The notes below the pieces were generated by a model. That model was given only the letters and a program-made list of their open reading frames with translations, had not been told where the DNA came from and did no database searches. DNA of 53,183 nt, from assembly GCF_002149035.1 (NCBI RefSeq), contig NZ_NGFP01000025.1, positions 1 through 53,183 on the forward strand, in the 5' to 3' direction. Numbering within the stretch: position 1 is the first letter of the stretch; each line of letters begins with the position of its first letter. Below, piece after piece: positions 18,146-26,121 of the stretch. The translations under genes and the position numbers were made by a program. This DNA comes from Streptosporangium minutum (GTDB lineage Bacteria; Actinomycetota; Actinomycetes; Streptosporangiales; Streptosporangiaceae).

Positions 18146-18177
18146 CACCACGGCCGCCGAAATGGGCGACCGCGGTG
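18146..18177 (+). promoter_or_regulatory. Hairpin in the rpsF leader, possible S6:S18 binding site
   Basis: An eight-base stem (CACCACGG/CCGCGGTG, one mismatch) encloses an inner CGCC/GGCG stem and a small loop. It lies 70-100 bases upstream of the rpsF start. S6:S18 is known to bind a leader hairpin with a CCG-containing bulge in many bacteria. Whether this one has that exact shape needs covariance analysis. Confidence 0.35.
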
Positions 18178-18248
18178 AAGACGTCAGCGTCCTCCTGTCA
18201 CGGCACGGTGTCGTGACCGCAAGAGTCCAGAGGAGGTTGGAAGCCAGC

Positions 18249-18539
18249 ATGCGTCGTTACGAGATGATGGTCATTCTCGACCCTTCGCTCGATGAGCGTA
18301 CGGTGGCCCCTTCCCTCGACCAGTTCCTCACTGTCGTCCGCAATGACGGCGGCAGCGTGGAGAAGGTCGACGTGTGGGGTCGTCGTCGGCTGTCCTACGA
18401 CATCGACAAGAAGCCCGAGGGCATCTACGCCGTCATCGACCTGACCGCTGAGCCCGCCACGGTCAAGGAGCTCGACCGGCAGATGAACCTCAACGAGGGC
18501 ATCCTGCGGACCAAGGTCCTCCGTCCGGACGTGCACTAA
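18249..18539 (+). CDS. rpsF: 30S ribosomal protein S6
   Basis: A 96-residue protein starting at ATG 18249 ([16 protein letters not shown]), with AGGAGG at 18231-18236; an upstream in-frame start at 18162 adds unrelated residues. The S6 fold is clear, including [12 protein letters not shown] and the C-terminal [11 protein letters not shown]. It binds 16S rRNA together with S18. First gene of rpsF-ssb-rpsR-rplI. Confidence 0.97.
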   Translation: MRRYEMMVILDPSLDERTVAPSLDQFLTVVRNDGGSVEKVDVWGRRRLSYDIDKKPEGIYAVIDLTAEPATVKELDRQMNLNEGILRTKVLRPDVH

Positions 18540-18616
18540 CCCCCGGCATTTTGTCGGGCGGCAGCCGTACTCTGAGCCGATAACCAGCTAAGGCCGCAGG
18601 AAGGGCAGCGCTAGCC

Positions 18617-19189
18617 ATGGCAGCAGGCGACACCACCATCACCATCGTCGGCAACCTCGTCGACGATCCGGAGCTGCGGTTCACCCCTACGGGGCAGGCT
18701 GTGGCCCGGTTCCGCATCGCATCCACTCCGCGGTTTCTGGACAAGACGACCAACGAGTGGAAAGACGGCGAAGGCCTCTTCCTGACCTGCAACGTCTGGC
18801 GGCAGGCGGCGGAGAACGTCGCCGAGAGCCTCCAGCGCGGCATGCGGGTCATCGTTCAGGGACGGCTCCGCCAGCGGTCTTACGAGACCAAGGAAGGCGA
18901 GAAGCGCACCGTCTACGAGGTCGAGGTCGACGAGGTCGGCCCCTCCCTGAAGAACGCGACCGCCAAGGTCAACAAGACCGCCCGTCAGGGCGGCGGCGGT
19001 GGCGGCGGCTTCGGCGGCGGCCCGGCCAACGACCCGTGGGCCTCCGCGGCGCCCGCCGCCCCCCAGGGCGGCGGCTTCGGCGGCGGTAACAACTACGGCG
19101 GCGGTGGCGGCGGCAACTTCGGTGGCGGCCAGCAGCAGGGTGGCGGCAACTTCGGTGGCGGCGACTTCAGCGACGAACCGCCCTTCTAG
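18617..19189 (+). CDS. ssb: Single-stranded DNA-binding protein
   Basis: A 190-residue SSB. The OB-fold covers residues 1-115 ([38 protein letters not shown]). The linker (about 122-180) is unusually Gly-rich with FGGG and NNYGGG repeats. The acidic tip SDEPPF recruits partner proteins. Located between rpsF and rpsR, as in most actinobacteria. Glycine codon runs here are the lowest-complexity coding DNA in the window. Confidence 0.97.
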   Translation: MAAGDTTITIVGNLVDDPELRFTPTGQAVARFRIASTPRFLDKTTNEWKDGEGLFLTCNVWRQAAENVAESLQRGMRVIVQGRLRQRSYETKEGEKRTVYEVEVDEVGPSLKNATAKVNKTARQGGGGGGGFGGGPANDPWASAAPAAPQGGGFGGGNNYGGGGGGNFGGGQQQGGGNFGGGDFSDEPPF

Positions 19190-19311
19190 GTCGATCCTTC
19201 CAGGTCGGTCCGGCCGTCCTCCGGGACGGCCGGAGATCGCATCCTGAAACCCAGTCCATATCCGCAGCGACCATTCCCGCCTCACGGCGGGGCTCTGAGA
19301 GGAGCACCACG

Positions 19312-19548
19312 ATGGCCAAGCCGGCACTGCGCAAGCCTAAGAAGAAGGTTTGCCTGTTCTGCCATGACAAGATCTCCTACGTCGACTACAAGGACACGGC
19401 GCTGCTTCGGAAGTTCATCTCCGACCGCGGCAAGATCCGTGCCCGCCGGGTGACGGGCAACTGCACCCAGCACCAGCGTGACGTGGCGACCGCTATCAAG
19501 AACGCTCGTGAGATGGCGCTCCTGCCGTACATGAGCACCGCGCGCTAA
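19312..19548 (+). CDS. rpsR: 30S ribosomal protein S18, zinc-binding type
   Basis: A 78-residue S18. It keeps the C+ zinc ribbon: CLFC at the N-terminus, then NCTQH further on. Actinobacteria often carry a second, zinc-free S18 elsewhere under Zur control; this is the zinc form. AGAGGAG stands upstream of ATG 19312. It is followed by rplI after 13 bases. Confidence 0.97.
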   Translation: MAKPALRKPKKKVCLFCHDKISYVDYKDTALLRKFISDRGKIRARRVTGNCTQHQRDVATAIKNAREMALLPYMSTAR

Positions 19549-19561
19549 GGAGGTCGGACAG

Positions 19562-20008
19562 ATGAAGCTCATTCTCACCAGTGAGGTCACCGGCCTCGGC
19601 GCCCCCGGCGACATCGTCGAGGTCAAGAGCGGCTACGGCCGTAACTACCTGCTCCCCCGTGGCTTCGCGATCCTGTGGACGCGCGGCGGCGAGAAGCAGA
19701 TCTCCTCGATCAAGAAGGCTCGCGACGCCCGCGAGATCCGCGACCTGGGCACCGCCCAGGAGGTCGCGGGCCAGCTCAAGTCCCTGAAGGTGGTCCTGAA
19801 GACGAAGGCCGGCGACTCCGGCCGTCTCTTCGGCTCCATCACCACGGGCGACGTCGCCGACGCCGTCAAGGCCGCCGGCGGCCCCCTGCTCGACCGCCGT
19901 CGCATCGAGATCGCGCCCGCGATCAAGAGCCTCGGCTCCCACCGGGTCAGCGTCAAGCTGCACCCGGAGGTCTCCGCGGCCCTCGACATCGAGGTCGTCG
20001 CGGCCTGA
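19562..20008 (+). CDS. rplI: 50S ribosomal protein L9
   Basis: A 148-residue L9. The N-terminal RNA-binding domain (MKLILTSEVTGLGAPGDIVE, GYGRNYLLPRGFA), the long connecting helix and the C-terminal domain are intact. AAGGAGG precedes ATG 19562. Last gene of the ribosomal operon, followed by a strong hairpin. Confidence 0.97.
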   Translation: MKLILTSEVTGLGAPGDIVEVKSGYGRNYLLPRGFAILWTRGGEKQISSIKKARDAREIRDLGTAQEVAGQLKSLKVVLKTKAGDSGRLFGSITTGDVADAVKAAGGPLLDRRRIEIAPAIKSLGSHRVSVKLHPEVSAALDIEVVAA

Positions 20009-20021
20009 CCGGTCACGCGTC

Positions 20022-20059
20022 ATGAGGGCTCTTCCCCGTCCGCGGGGGAGAGCCCTCAT
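20022..20059 (+). terminator. Terminator of the rpsF-ssb-rpsR-rplI operon
   Basis: A 16-base stem (one G-U pair) around a six-base loop, starting 13 bases after the rplI stop. Strong G/C hairpin, short T content afterwards. Confidence 0.8.
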
Positions 20060-20140
20060 CCGTATGGCGAGACAATGTTACCCGGGGTCACCGCACATAC
20101 GTAGAATTCGTGAGTCGTTGCTTGATTCTGGAGGTTTGTC

Positions 20141-21001
20141 ATGATCCGTCCTTCGATGCTGCTCGCGCTCGGCGCCCTCGCGGTGGCCGCCGTAGCATGT
20201 GCGCCGGCCTCGGAAACGGCGGTTCAGGCAGCCCCCTCCGCCCCGGCCACCTGCGCCAAGGACCAGCTCACGCTGAAGACCCCGGGCAAGCTGACCATCG
20301 GCACCGACAAGCCCGCCTACGAGCCGTGGTTCAAGGACGACGACCCGGCCAACGGCAAGGGCTTCGAGAGCGCGGTGGCCCACGCCGTCGCCAAGCAGCT
20401 CGGCTTCGAGAGCGGCGAGGTGGCCTGGGCCACGGTGAAGTTCGACACCGCGTTCGCCCCCGGCGCCAAGCAGTTCGACTTCGACCTCAACCAGGTCTCC
20501 GTGACCCCTGACCGGGCCAAGGTCGTCGACTTCAGCAAGGGCTACTACACGGTCAAGCAGGCCGTGGTCGCGCTGGACGGCTCCAAGGTCGCCTCCGCGA
20601 CGGACCTGGCCGCCCTCAAGGACGCCAAGATCGGCGTGCAGGTCGGCACCACCTCGCTGCAGGCGGTCAAGGACGTCATCAAGCCGTCGGCCGAGCCGAA
20701 CGTCTACAACGAGCAGATCGACGCGGTGAACGCGCTGAAGAACAAGCAGGTCGACGCGGTGGTGGTGGACCTGCCCACCGCCTTCTACGTGACCGCCGCC
20801 CAGGTCGAGAACTCCAAGATCGTCGGCCAGTTCGGCGCCGCCTCCGGCACGCCCGAGGTCTTCGGCGCGGTCTTCGAGAAGGGCAGCCCCCTGGTGGGCT
20901 GCGTGAACGAGGCGATCGACAAGCTGACCTCCTCCGGCGAGCTCGCCAAGATCGAGACCGAATGGCTCGGCTCGGCCGCGGGTGCTCCGGAGCTGAAGTG
21001 A
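20141..21001 (+). CDS. Amino-acid ABC transporter substrate-binding lipoprotein
   Basis: A 286-residue SBP_bac_3 family protein. The N-terminus is a lipoprotein-type signal (MIRPSMLLALGALAVAAVAC, Cys20), with a slightly weak lipobox AVAC. The body shows the family landmarks KLTIGTDKPAYEPWF, GKGFESAVAHAVAKQLGF, DLNQVSVTPDRAKVVDFSKGYY and a C-terminal ABC-permease docking lobe. It probably binds a polar or charged amino acid. GGAGG lies eight bases before ATG 20141. First of a three-gene importer with the permease and ATPase downstream. Confidence 0.9.
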   Translation: MIRPSMLLALGALAVAAVACAPASETAVQAAPSAPATCAKDQLTLKTPGKLTIGTDKPAYEPWFKDDDPANGKGFESAVAHAVAKQLGFESGEVAWATVKFDTAFAPGAKQFDFDLNQVSVTPDRAKVVDFSKGYYTVKQAVVALDGSKVASATDLAALKDAKIGVQVGTTSLQAVKDVIKPSAEPNVYNEQIDAVNALKNKQVDAVVVDLPTAFYVTAAQVENSKIVGQFGAASGTPEVFGAVFEKGSPLVGCVNEAIDKLTSSGELAKIETEWLGSAAGAPELK

Positions 21002-21092
21002 CCGGGACGGCCTCACCGGGCGCCGGCATGCCCCCGGCGCCGGCGGCGTTCCGCGGACGGGACGCCCTCACCCGGCGGACGACGGTGATCGT

Positions 21093-21941
21093 GTGACGGC
21101 CCACGCGGCCTGGGTGAAGAGCGAGCGGCAGGCGGAGCGGGAGCGACTCCGCAGGAAGAGGTCGGTCCGGTCGAGTTCGATCGCGACCACCTCGACGGTC
21201 CTGCTGATCGTCCTGCTCGTCTGGGTCTTCACCAACTCGCCCGGCTGGCCCCGGGTCCAGGAGACGTTCTTCAACCCCGAGCAGTTCGTGAAGGCGCTGC
21301 CGGACGTGCTGAGCGGCTTCCTGCTCAACATCAAGATCTTCCTGATCGCCGAGCCGCTGATCCTGATCGTGGGCCTGCTGGTGGCGCTGGCGCGCAACCT
21401 CAAGGCGCCGGCGTTCTTCCCGCTGCGTGCCCTCGCGGTGGCCTACACCGACATCTTCCGCGGCGTGCCCACGATCCTGGTCATCTACCTCGTCGGCTTC
21501 GGCCTGCCCGCGCTCGGCCTGCAGGGCATGCCGACGGATCTGGCGACGCTGGGCGTCATCGCGCTCACCCTGTCCTACGGGGCGTACGTGGCGGAGGTGT
21601 TCCGGGCGGGCATCGACTCGGTGCATCCGAGCCAGTGGGCGGCGGCCCGCTCCCTCGGGCTGAGCCACGGCAGGACCATGCGGTACGTGGTGGTCCCGCA
21701 GGCCGCGCGCCGGGTGGTGCCACCGCTGCTCAACGACTTCGTCTCGCTCCAGAAGGACACCGCGCTGGTCGCCACGATCGGCCCGCTGGAGGCGCTGCGC
21801 CAAGCGCAGATCCACGCCGCCAGCACCTTCAACTACACGCCCTACCTGGCGGCGGCGCTGCTGTTCATCCTGCTCACCATCCCCATGGCCCGCTTCACCG
21901 ACTACCTGGCGGCCCGGTCGCAGCGGCGGCGGGGCCAGTGA
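21093..21941 (+). CDS. Amino-acid ABC transporter permease
   Basis: A 282-residue HisM/GlnP-type permease from GTG 21093. A basic N-terminal tail (KSERQAERERLRRKRS) precedes five or so transmembrane segments. The EAA loop is clear: EVFRAGIDSVHPSQWAAARS with LGLSHGRTMRYVVVPQA. It pairs with the ATPase at 22051. Only one permease gene is present, so it should act as a homodimer. Confidence 0.9.
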   Translation: MTAHAAWVKSERQAERERLRRKRSVRSSSIATTSTVLLIVLLVWVFTNSPGWPRVQETFFNPEQFVKALPDVLSGFLLNIKIFLIAEPLILIVGLLVALARNLKAPAFFPLRALAVAYTDIFRGVPTILVIYLVGFGLPALGLQGMPTDLATLGVIALTLSYGAYVAEVFRAGIDSVHPSQWAAARSLGLSHGRTMRYVVVPQAARRVVPPLLNDFVSLQKDTALVATIGPLEALRQAQIHAASTFNYTPYLAAALLFILLTIPMARFTDYLAARSQRRRGQ

Positions 21942-22054
21942 GCGCGCGCGCAGGACAGGCCGGCGGGCGCGGCGGCGGGTACGGCGGGCGGGCCGGCGGG
22001 AACGACGGCTCCGGCTCACGGCCCGGCGAGCCGCCAGTCGAGGAGAACCCATGA
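21938..22054 (+). CDS. Possible 38-residue Gly-rich linking ORF
   Basis: GTG at 21938 overlaps the permease stop (GTGA), and the frame ends at 22052-22054 in an ATGA overlap with the ATPase start. The predicted peptide is Gly/Arg-rich and ends GEPPVEENP. It would carry ribosomes across the 109-base gap, giving an unbroken chain of coupled starts. It could also be chance in GC-rich DNA. Confidence 0.25.
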   Translation: MSARAGQAGGRGGGYGGRAGGNDGSGSRPGEPPVEENP

Positions 22055-22794
22055 GCCTGCTGACCATCGAGGGCGTCTGGAAGAACTACCACGGCAACAG
22101 CGTGCTGCGCGGAGTCGACCTGTCGGTCGATGCGCACGAAGTGGTCTGCCTGATCGGCGCCTCCGGCTCGGGCAAGTCCACGCTGCTGCGCTGCGTGAAC
22201 CTGCTGGAGACCGTGGACGACGGTGTGATCTACCTGGACGGCGACGAGCTCACCGACGTCCGGGTCGACGTCGACCAGGCGCGCAGGCGCATGGGCATCG
22301 TGTTCCAGGCCTTCAACCTCTTCCCGCACATGACCGTGCTGGACAACATCACCCTGGCCCCGCGCAAGGTGCACAAGGTCGGCCGGGGACAGGCCGAGGA
22401 GGAGGCCCGCGAGCTGCTGGCCAGGTTCGGCCTGGCGGACAAGGCCGGGGCCTACCCGGACCGGCTCTCCGGCGGTCAGCAGCAGCGCGTCGCCATCATC
22501 CGGGCCCTCGCCACCCGGCCCAGCCTGATGCTGCTGGACGAGGTCACCTCGGCGCTGGACCCGGCGCTGGTCAAGGAGGTGCTTGAGATCATCCGGGAGC
22601 TCAAGGAGGGCGGGATGACCATGATCCTGACCACCCACGAGATGGGCTTCTGCCGGGAGATCGCGGACACCGTCTGCTTCCTGGACGGCGGCGTGCTCCT
22701 GGAGCGCGGCAGCCCCGAGCAGATCTTCACCGATCCCCGGGAGCCCCGGACCCGGGAGTTCCTGCGGAGCGTGCTCGACAGCCGGCGGCTGTAG
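22051..22794 (+). CDS. Amino-acid ABC transporter ATP-binding protein
   Basis: A 247-residue GlnQ-type ATPase. Walker A GASGSGKST (36-44), Q-loop VFQAFNLFPHMTVLDN, signature LSGGQQQR, Walker B LMLLDEVTSALDP and the H-loop TTHEMGF are all intact. GAGGAG precedes ATG 22051. Third gene of the importer. It converges with the APC permease gene, the stops being five bases apart. Confidence 0.95.
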   Translation: MSLLTIEGVWKNYHGNSVLRGVDLSVDAHEVVCLIGASGSGKSTLLRCVNLLETVDDGVIYLDGDELTDVRVDVDQARRRMGIVFQAFNLFPHMTVLDNITLAPRKVHKVGRGQAEEEARELLARFGLADKAGAYPDRLSGGQQQRVAIIRALATRPSLMLLDEVTSALDPALVKEVLEIIRELKEGGMTMILTTHEMGFCREIADTVCFLDGGVLLERGSPEQIFTDPREPRTREFLRSVLDSRRL

Positions 22795-22798
22795 GGCC

Positions 22799-24361
22799 TC
22801 AGCGGCGGTGCCGGCCGCGGCTCTCGGTGCCGCGGCTCTCGGTGCCGCGGCTCTCGGCGCCGAGGGGGTCGGCCGCCGGCCGGGCTCCGGCGAGCACGCT
22901 GTTGCGCCTGCCGTACAGCAGGTAGACCAGCACGCCGAAGGCCATCCAGGCGGCGAAGTACAGCCAGGTGATGACCTGCAGGTTCACCAGCAGCCACAGG
23001 CAGGCGAGGATCGAGGCGATCGGCACGCCGGGGGAGAGCGGGACCCGGAAGCCCCGGGGCAGGTCCGGCATCGTCCGCCGCATTCTGATCACCCCGGCGG
23101 CCACGGCGATGAAGACGAACAGGGTGCCGATCACGACCAGCGGTTCGAGCGTCAGCACCGGTACGAACTCGGCCAGCAGGATCGCCACCCCGCCGATGAG
23201 CAGGGTGACCCGGGTCGGGCTGTGGTAGCTCCGGTTGATCCTGGCCAGCGGGCGGGGGAACAGCCCGTCGCGGGCCATGGCGAACATCACCCGGGTCAGG
23301 CCGACGAGCAGCACCAGGACGACCGTGGTGAGGCCGAGGACCGCGCCGATGTTGATGATGTGCGCCATGAAGCCCTCGTCCGCCTGGCGGAAGGCGTTGG
23401 CGAGCGGAGCCTTGGGGTTGATCCTGTCGTAGGGGGTCATGCCGACCATCACCAGCGCGACCACGATGTAGATGACCGTGGTGATCACCAGGCTGCGGAT
23501 GATGCCCTTCGGGATCGACCGGGGGGCGTCCTCGGCCTCCTCGGCCGCGGTGGCCACGATGTCGAACCCGATGTAGGCGAAGGCGATGACCGCCGAGGCG
23601 GCGAAGATGCCGAACCAGCCGAACGCGCCCGTCTGGCCGAACATGAGGCCGAGCAGCGGGGAGTTCAGGGTGTCGTCGGCCGTTCCGGCGGGGACCGCGG
23701 GGACGGGGATGGCGGAGAGGTTCCGCTGGTCGAAGTGGGTGGCGCCGACCACGATGACCGCGCCGACGGCCAGCAGCTTGGCGACCACGATGATCCACAG
23801 GGTGCGCAGGCCCACCCGGGCGCCCAGCGCCACCACGGCCGTCAGCACCACCAGGATGAACAGCGCGAACAGGTCGAACCCCTCGGCCTGGCCGGTGATC
23901 CTCGCCAGGAGGTCCGGGAGGCGCACGCCGAGGTCGGCGAGCATCTGGGCGGCGTAGAGGGACCAGGCGCGGGCCACCACCGCGGTGGCGAGCAGCAGCT
24001 CCATCACCAGTGCCCAGCCGACCAGCCAGGCCCACACCTCGCCGAAGATGACGTAGGTGAAGGTGTAGGCACTGCCCGAGGTCGGCATGGCCGACGACAG
24101 CTCGGCGAAGCAGAAGGCCACGAGCAGGCTGGTGATTCCTGCGATCATGAAGGAGAGGATCACGCCGGGGCCGGCCATGGTGGCCGCCTGCCGGCCGGCG
24201 ACGCTGAAGATGCCCGCACCGATCATGACGCCGAGACCCAGGACGACGAGGTCCGTACGGCCGTAGGCCTTGGGGAGGCCGTGGCGCGCGCCGGTCCAGC
24301 GGTTCGTGACCTCGGTGGGCGGAAGGCGGCGTAAGATCGATAAAGACGTACCTTCGGGCAC
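22799..24361 (-). CDS. APC-superfamily amino-acid permease (CAT/YfnA-like)
   Basis: A 520-residue protein with 12-14 hydrophobic helices. Helix 1 carries the APC substrate-binding signature GLGVMIGAGIFSVAG (residues about 42-56), and the family pattern FAYIGFDIVATAAEEAEDAPRS is present. It probably takes up cationic or neutral amino acids by proton symport. The C-terminus ends in a GTESR repeat encoded by three 15-base tandem units (22815-22859). The start is ATG 24361. It sits tail to tail with the ABC importer, so this is a small amino-acid uptake locus. Confidence 0.88.
   Translation of the reverse strand: MPEGTSLSILRRLPPTEVTNRWTGARHGLPKAYGRTDLVVLGLGVMIGAGIFSVAGRQAATMAGPGVILSFMIAGITSLLVAFCFAELSSAMPTSGSAYTFTYVIFGEVWAWLVGWALVMELLLATAVVARAWSLYAAQMLADLGVRLPDLLARITGQAEGFDLFALFILVVLTAVVALGARVGLRTLWIIVVAKLLAVGAVIVVGATHFDQRNLSAIPVPAVPAGTADDTLNSPLLGLMFGQTGAFGWFGIFAASAVIAFAYIGFDIVATAAEEAEDAPRSIPKGIIRSLVITTVIYIVVALVMVGMTPYDRINPKAPLANAFRQADEGFMAHIINIGAVLGLTTVVLVLLVGLTRVMFAMARDGLFPRPLARINRSYHSPTRVTLLIGGVAILLAEFVPVLTLEPLVVIGTLFVFIAVAAGVIRMRRTMPDLPRGFRVPLSPGVPIASILACLWLLVNLQVITWLYFAAWMAFGVLVYLLYGRRNSVLAGARPAADPLGAESRGTESRGTESRGRHRR
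22815..22859 (-). repeat. Three 15-base tandem repeats in the APC permease C-terminus
   Basis: The unit CCGCGGCTCTCGGTG occurs three times in a row, the last with one change. On the coding strand it gives GTESR-GTESR-type residues in the cytoplasmic tail. Likely slippage-prone and length-variable between strains. Confidence 0.8.
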
Positions 24362-24472
24362 GGCGCGACCCCATCATTATGGGTGGAACACCCTTGTAGC
24401 GGACGTGTTCACAGTGCCGCAGGGGGTTGCGTCGTACAAGAGGTAGCCGGTCACGTGGTGGACACCGCCAGA

Positions 24473-25783
24473 TCACGCACCGATCACCAACCACGCCCTG
24501 CCGTAGGCGCGCGTTCCCAGAGTGACCAGCCGGGCCGTCATCCACACCCCCAGCGCCAGCCAGAGCGCGGTCAGGCCGCCGCCGCCGAGGACCACCAGCA
24601 GCGCGGCGGGCAGGTAGGCGAGCGTCGTCCACATGCTCGCCCAGGCGAGATAGCGCTGGTCGCCGGCGCCGATCAGCACCCCGTCCAGGACGAAGACCAC
24701 CCCGGCGATCGGCTGCAGGGCCGCGATCACCCACATCAGGTCGAGCAGCTCCCCGGCCACCGCCGGGCCCGCGTCGAACAGGCCGGGCACGAACGGCCTG
24801 GCCACGACCACGGCGAGCCCCAGCGCCACGCCCGAGCCGATCCCCCACATGACCATCCTCCAGGTCGCCGTCCGGGTCCCGGCGACGTCACCGGCGCCCA
24901 GGGTACGGCCGGTGATGGCCTGCCCGGCGATGGCGATCGCGTCCAGGGCGAAGGCCAGCAGGGTCCAGATCCTGACGGCGACCGTGTGGGACTCGATCTG
25001 GTCGTCCCCCATGCGGGTGGCGACGGCCGCCGCGATGGTCATCACCACCTGCATGCACGCCGTACGGATGACCAGGGCGACCCCGGCGGAGCCCGCCGCC
25101 CTGATGCCCGCCAGATCCGGCCTGAGCGGCGCTCTGTGCCGCCCGAAGACCAGGGCGAGGTAGACCGCGGCGCCGAGCGACTGGGCCAGCACCGTGCCCC
25201 AGGCCGAGCCCGCGACACCCCAGCCCATGCCCAGGACGAACACCAGGTTGAGCACCGCGTTGAGCGCGAAGGAGCCGACGGACACCAGCAGCGGGGTCGT
25301 GGTGTCCTGCATGCCGCGCAGCACGCCGGTCCCGGCCAGGACGAGCAGCATGGCCGGGACGCCCAGCAGGCTGATCCGCAGGTAGGTGACCGCCTGCCGG
25401 GCGAGCTCGCCCTCGGCGCCGATCAGGTGGACGAGCGAGGGCGCGAGCGGCCACACCACCGCGATGATCACCAGGCCGACCCCGGCGGCCAGCCAGAGGC
25501 CGTCCACTCCCTGCCGCATCGCCCGCAGGGTGTTGCCCGCGCCGATCTGCCGGGCCACCGCCGCCGTCGTGCCGTAGGCCAGGAACACGCACAGTCCCAC
25601 CAGGACGCTCAGCACGGTGCTCGCCACCCCCAGCGCGCCGAGCGCGGGGGCGGGCAGGTGGCTGACGATGACGGAGTCCGTCAGCAGGAACAGCGGCTCG
25701 GCGACCAGTGCTCCGAAGGCCGGCACAGCCAGCCGGAGGATCTGCCTGTCGTGTTCGCGGCCGGCTCTGGGGGTAAGAGGCAC
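24473..25783 (-). CDS. MATE family efflux transporter (DinF-like)
   Basis: A 436-residue protein from GTG 25783 (VPLTPRAGREHDRQILRLAV); the frame extends upstream but without family likeness. It has twelve hydrophobic segments in two six-helix halves and the motif VAEPLFLLTDSVIVSHL in helix 1, typical of the DinF-like branch of MATE cation/drug antiporters. The substrate is unknown. The start codon lies inside an 11-base inverted repeat whose loop holds a GAGGG (25773-25803), which may regulate translation. Divergent from dnaB. Confidence 0.85.
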   Translation of the reverse strand: MPLTPRAGREHDRQILRLAVPAFGALVAEPLFLLTDSVIVSHLPAPALGALGVASTVLSVLVGLCVFLAYGTTAAVARQIGAGNTLRAMRQGVDGLWLAAGVGLVIIAVVWPLAPSLVHLIGAEGELARQAVTYLRISLLGVPAMLLVLAGTGVLRGMQDTTTPLLVSVGSFALNAVLNLVFVLGMGWGVAGSAWGTVLAQSLGAAVYLALVFGRHRAPLRPDLAGIRAAGSAGVALVIRTACMQVVMTIAAAVATRMGDDQIESHTVAVRIWTLLAFALDAIAIAGQAITGRTLGAGDVAGTRTATWRMVMWGIGSGVALGLAVVVARPFVPGLFDAGPAVAGELLDLMWVIAALQPIAGVVFVLDGVLIGAGDQRYLAWASMWTTLAYLPAALLVVLGGGGLTALWLALGVWMTARLVTLGTRAYGRAWLVIGA

Positions 25784-25803
25784 CCCTCTATTGTGCCTCT
25801 TAC
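25773..25803 (-). promoter_or_regulatory. Inverted repeat over the MATE start codon
   Basis: GTAAGAGGCAC and GTGCCTCTTAC are perfect 11-base complements with a nine-base spacer. Read on the minus strand, the spacer is AATAGAGGG (Shine-Dalgarno-like) and the right arm begins with the GTG start. It could be an RNA hairpin hiding the start or a repressor site. Confidence 0.55.
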
Positions 25804-26121
25804 TCAGGGGGCGGCTCCCATAAGGATCAAGGGGACGGGACACGCCATGTGAGGATAGTCTCGGCGTGTCGCCCCAACTTTCTTTCCTCCACAGGCAGTG
25901 GATGACGTTTTTGCTGGCCAGACGGCTGTGCGGGGCTGTGGACAAGAGTTATCCACAGAACTGTCCCCAGGCTGTCCCCGCCCCTGGGGAAGAACTGGCC
26001 ACCTTATCCACACCCCTGTCTACAGGTCGCGTTGCCACTTGGTCCGGCGAGCGTGGAAACTGTCAGACTGGCCGGTTAAAAATGGGGATAGCGTAACTGT
26101 GTTCGAAAGAGGGGGTGTGCG
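25784..26121. other. Intergenic region between MATE and dnaB
   Basis: 338 bases with the window's most origin-like sequence: three consensus DnaA boxes between 25937 and 26012, AT-richer patches (25870-25910, 26070-26100) and a CCTGT-CT-ACAGG palindrome after the last box. It must hold promoters for both flanking genes. No gene seen. Confidence 0.6.
25937..26012. promoter_or_regulatory. DnaA-box cluster upstream of dnaB
   Basis: Box 1 is TTGTCCACA on the minus strand (25937-25945). Box 2 is TTATCCACA on the plus strand (25949-25957), and box 3 is TTATCCACA on the plus strand (26004-26012). Boxes 1 and 2 form an inverted pair three bases apart. These match consensus exactly. They are 110-185 bases upstream of the dnaB start. 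Confidence 0.7.

Noticed and set aside
25784-26121. Chromosomal origin oriC
   Set aside because: Only three consensus boxes and no dnaA; actinobacterial origins have many more boxes and lie between dnaA and dnaN.
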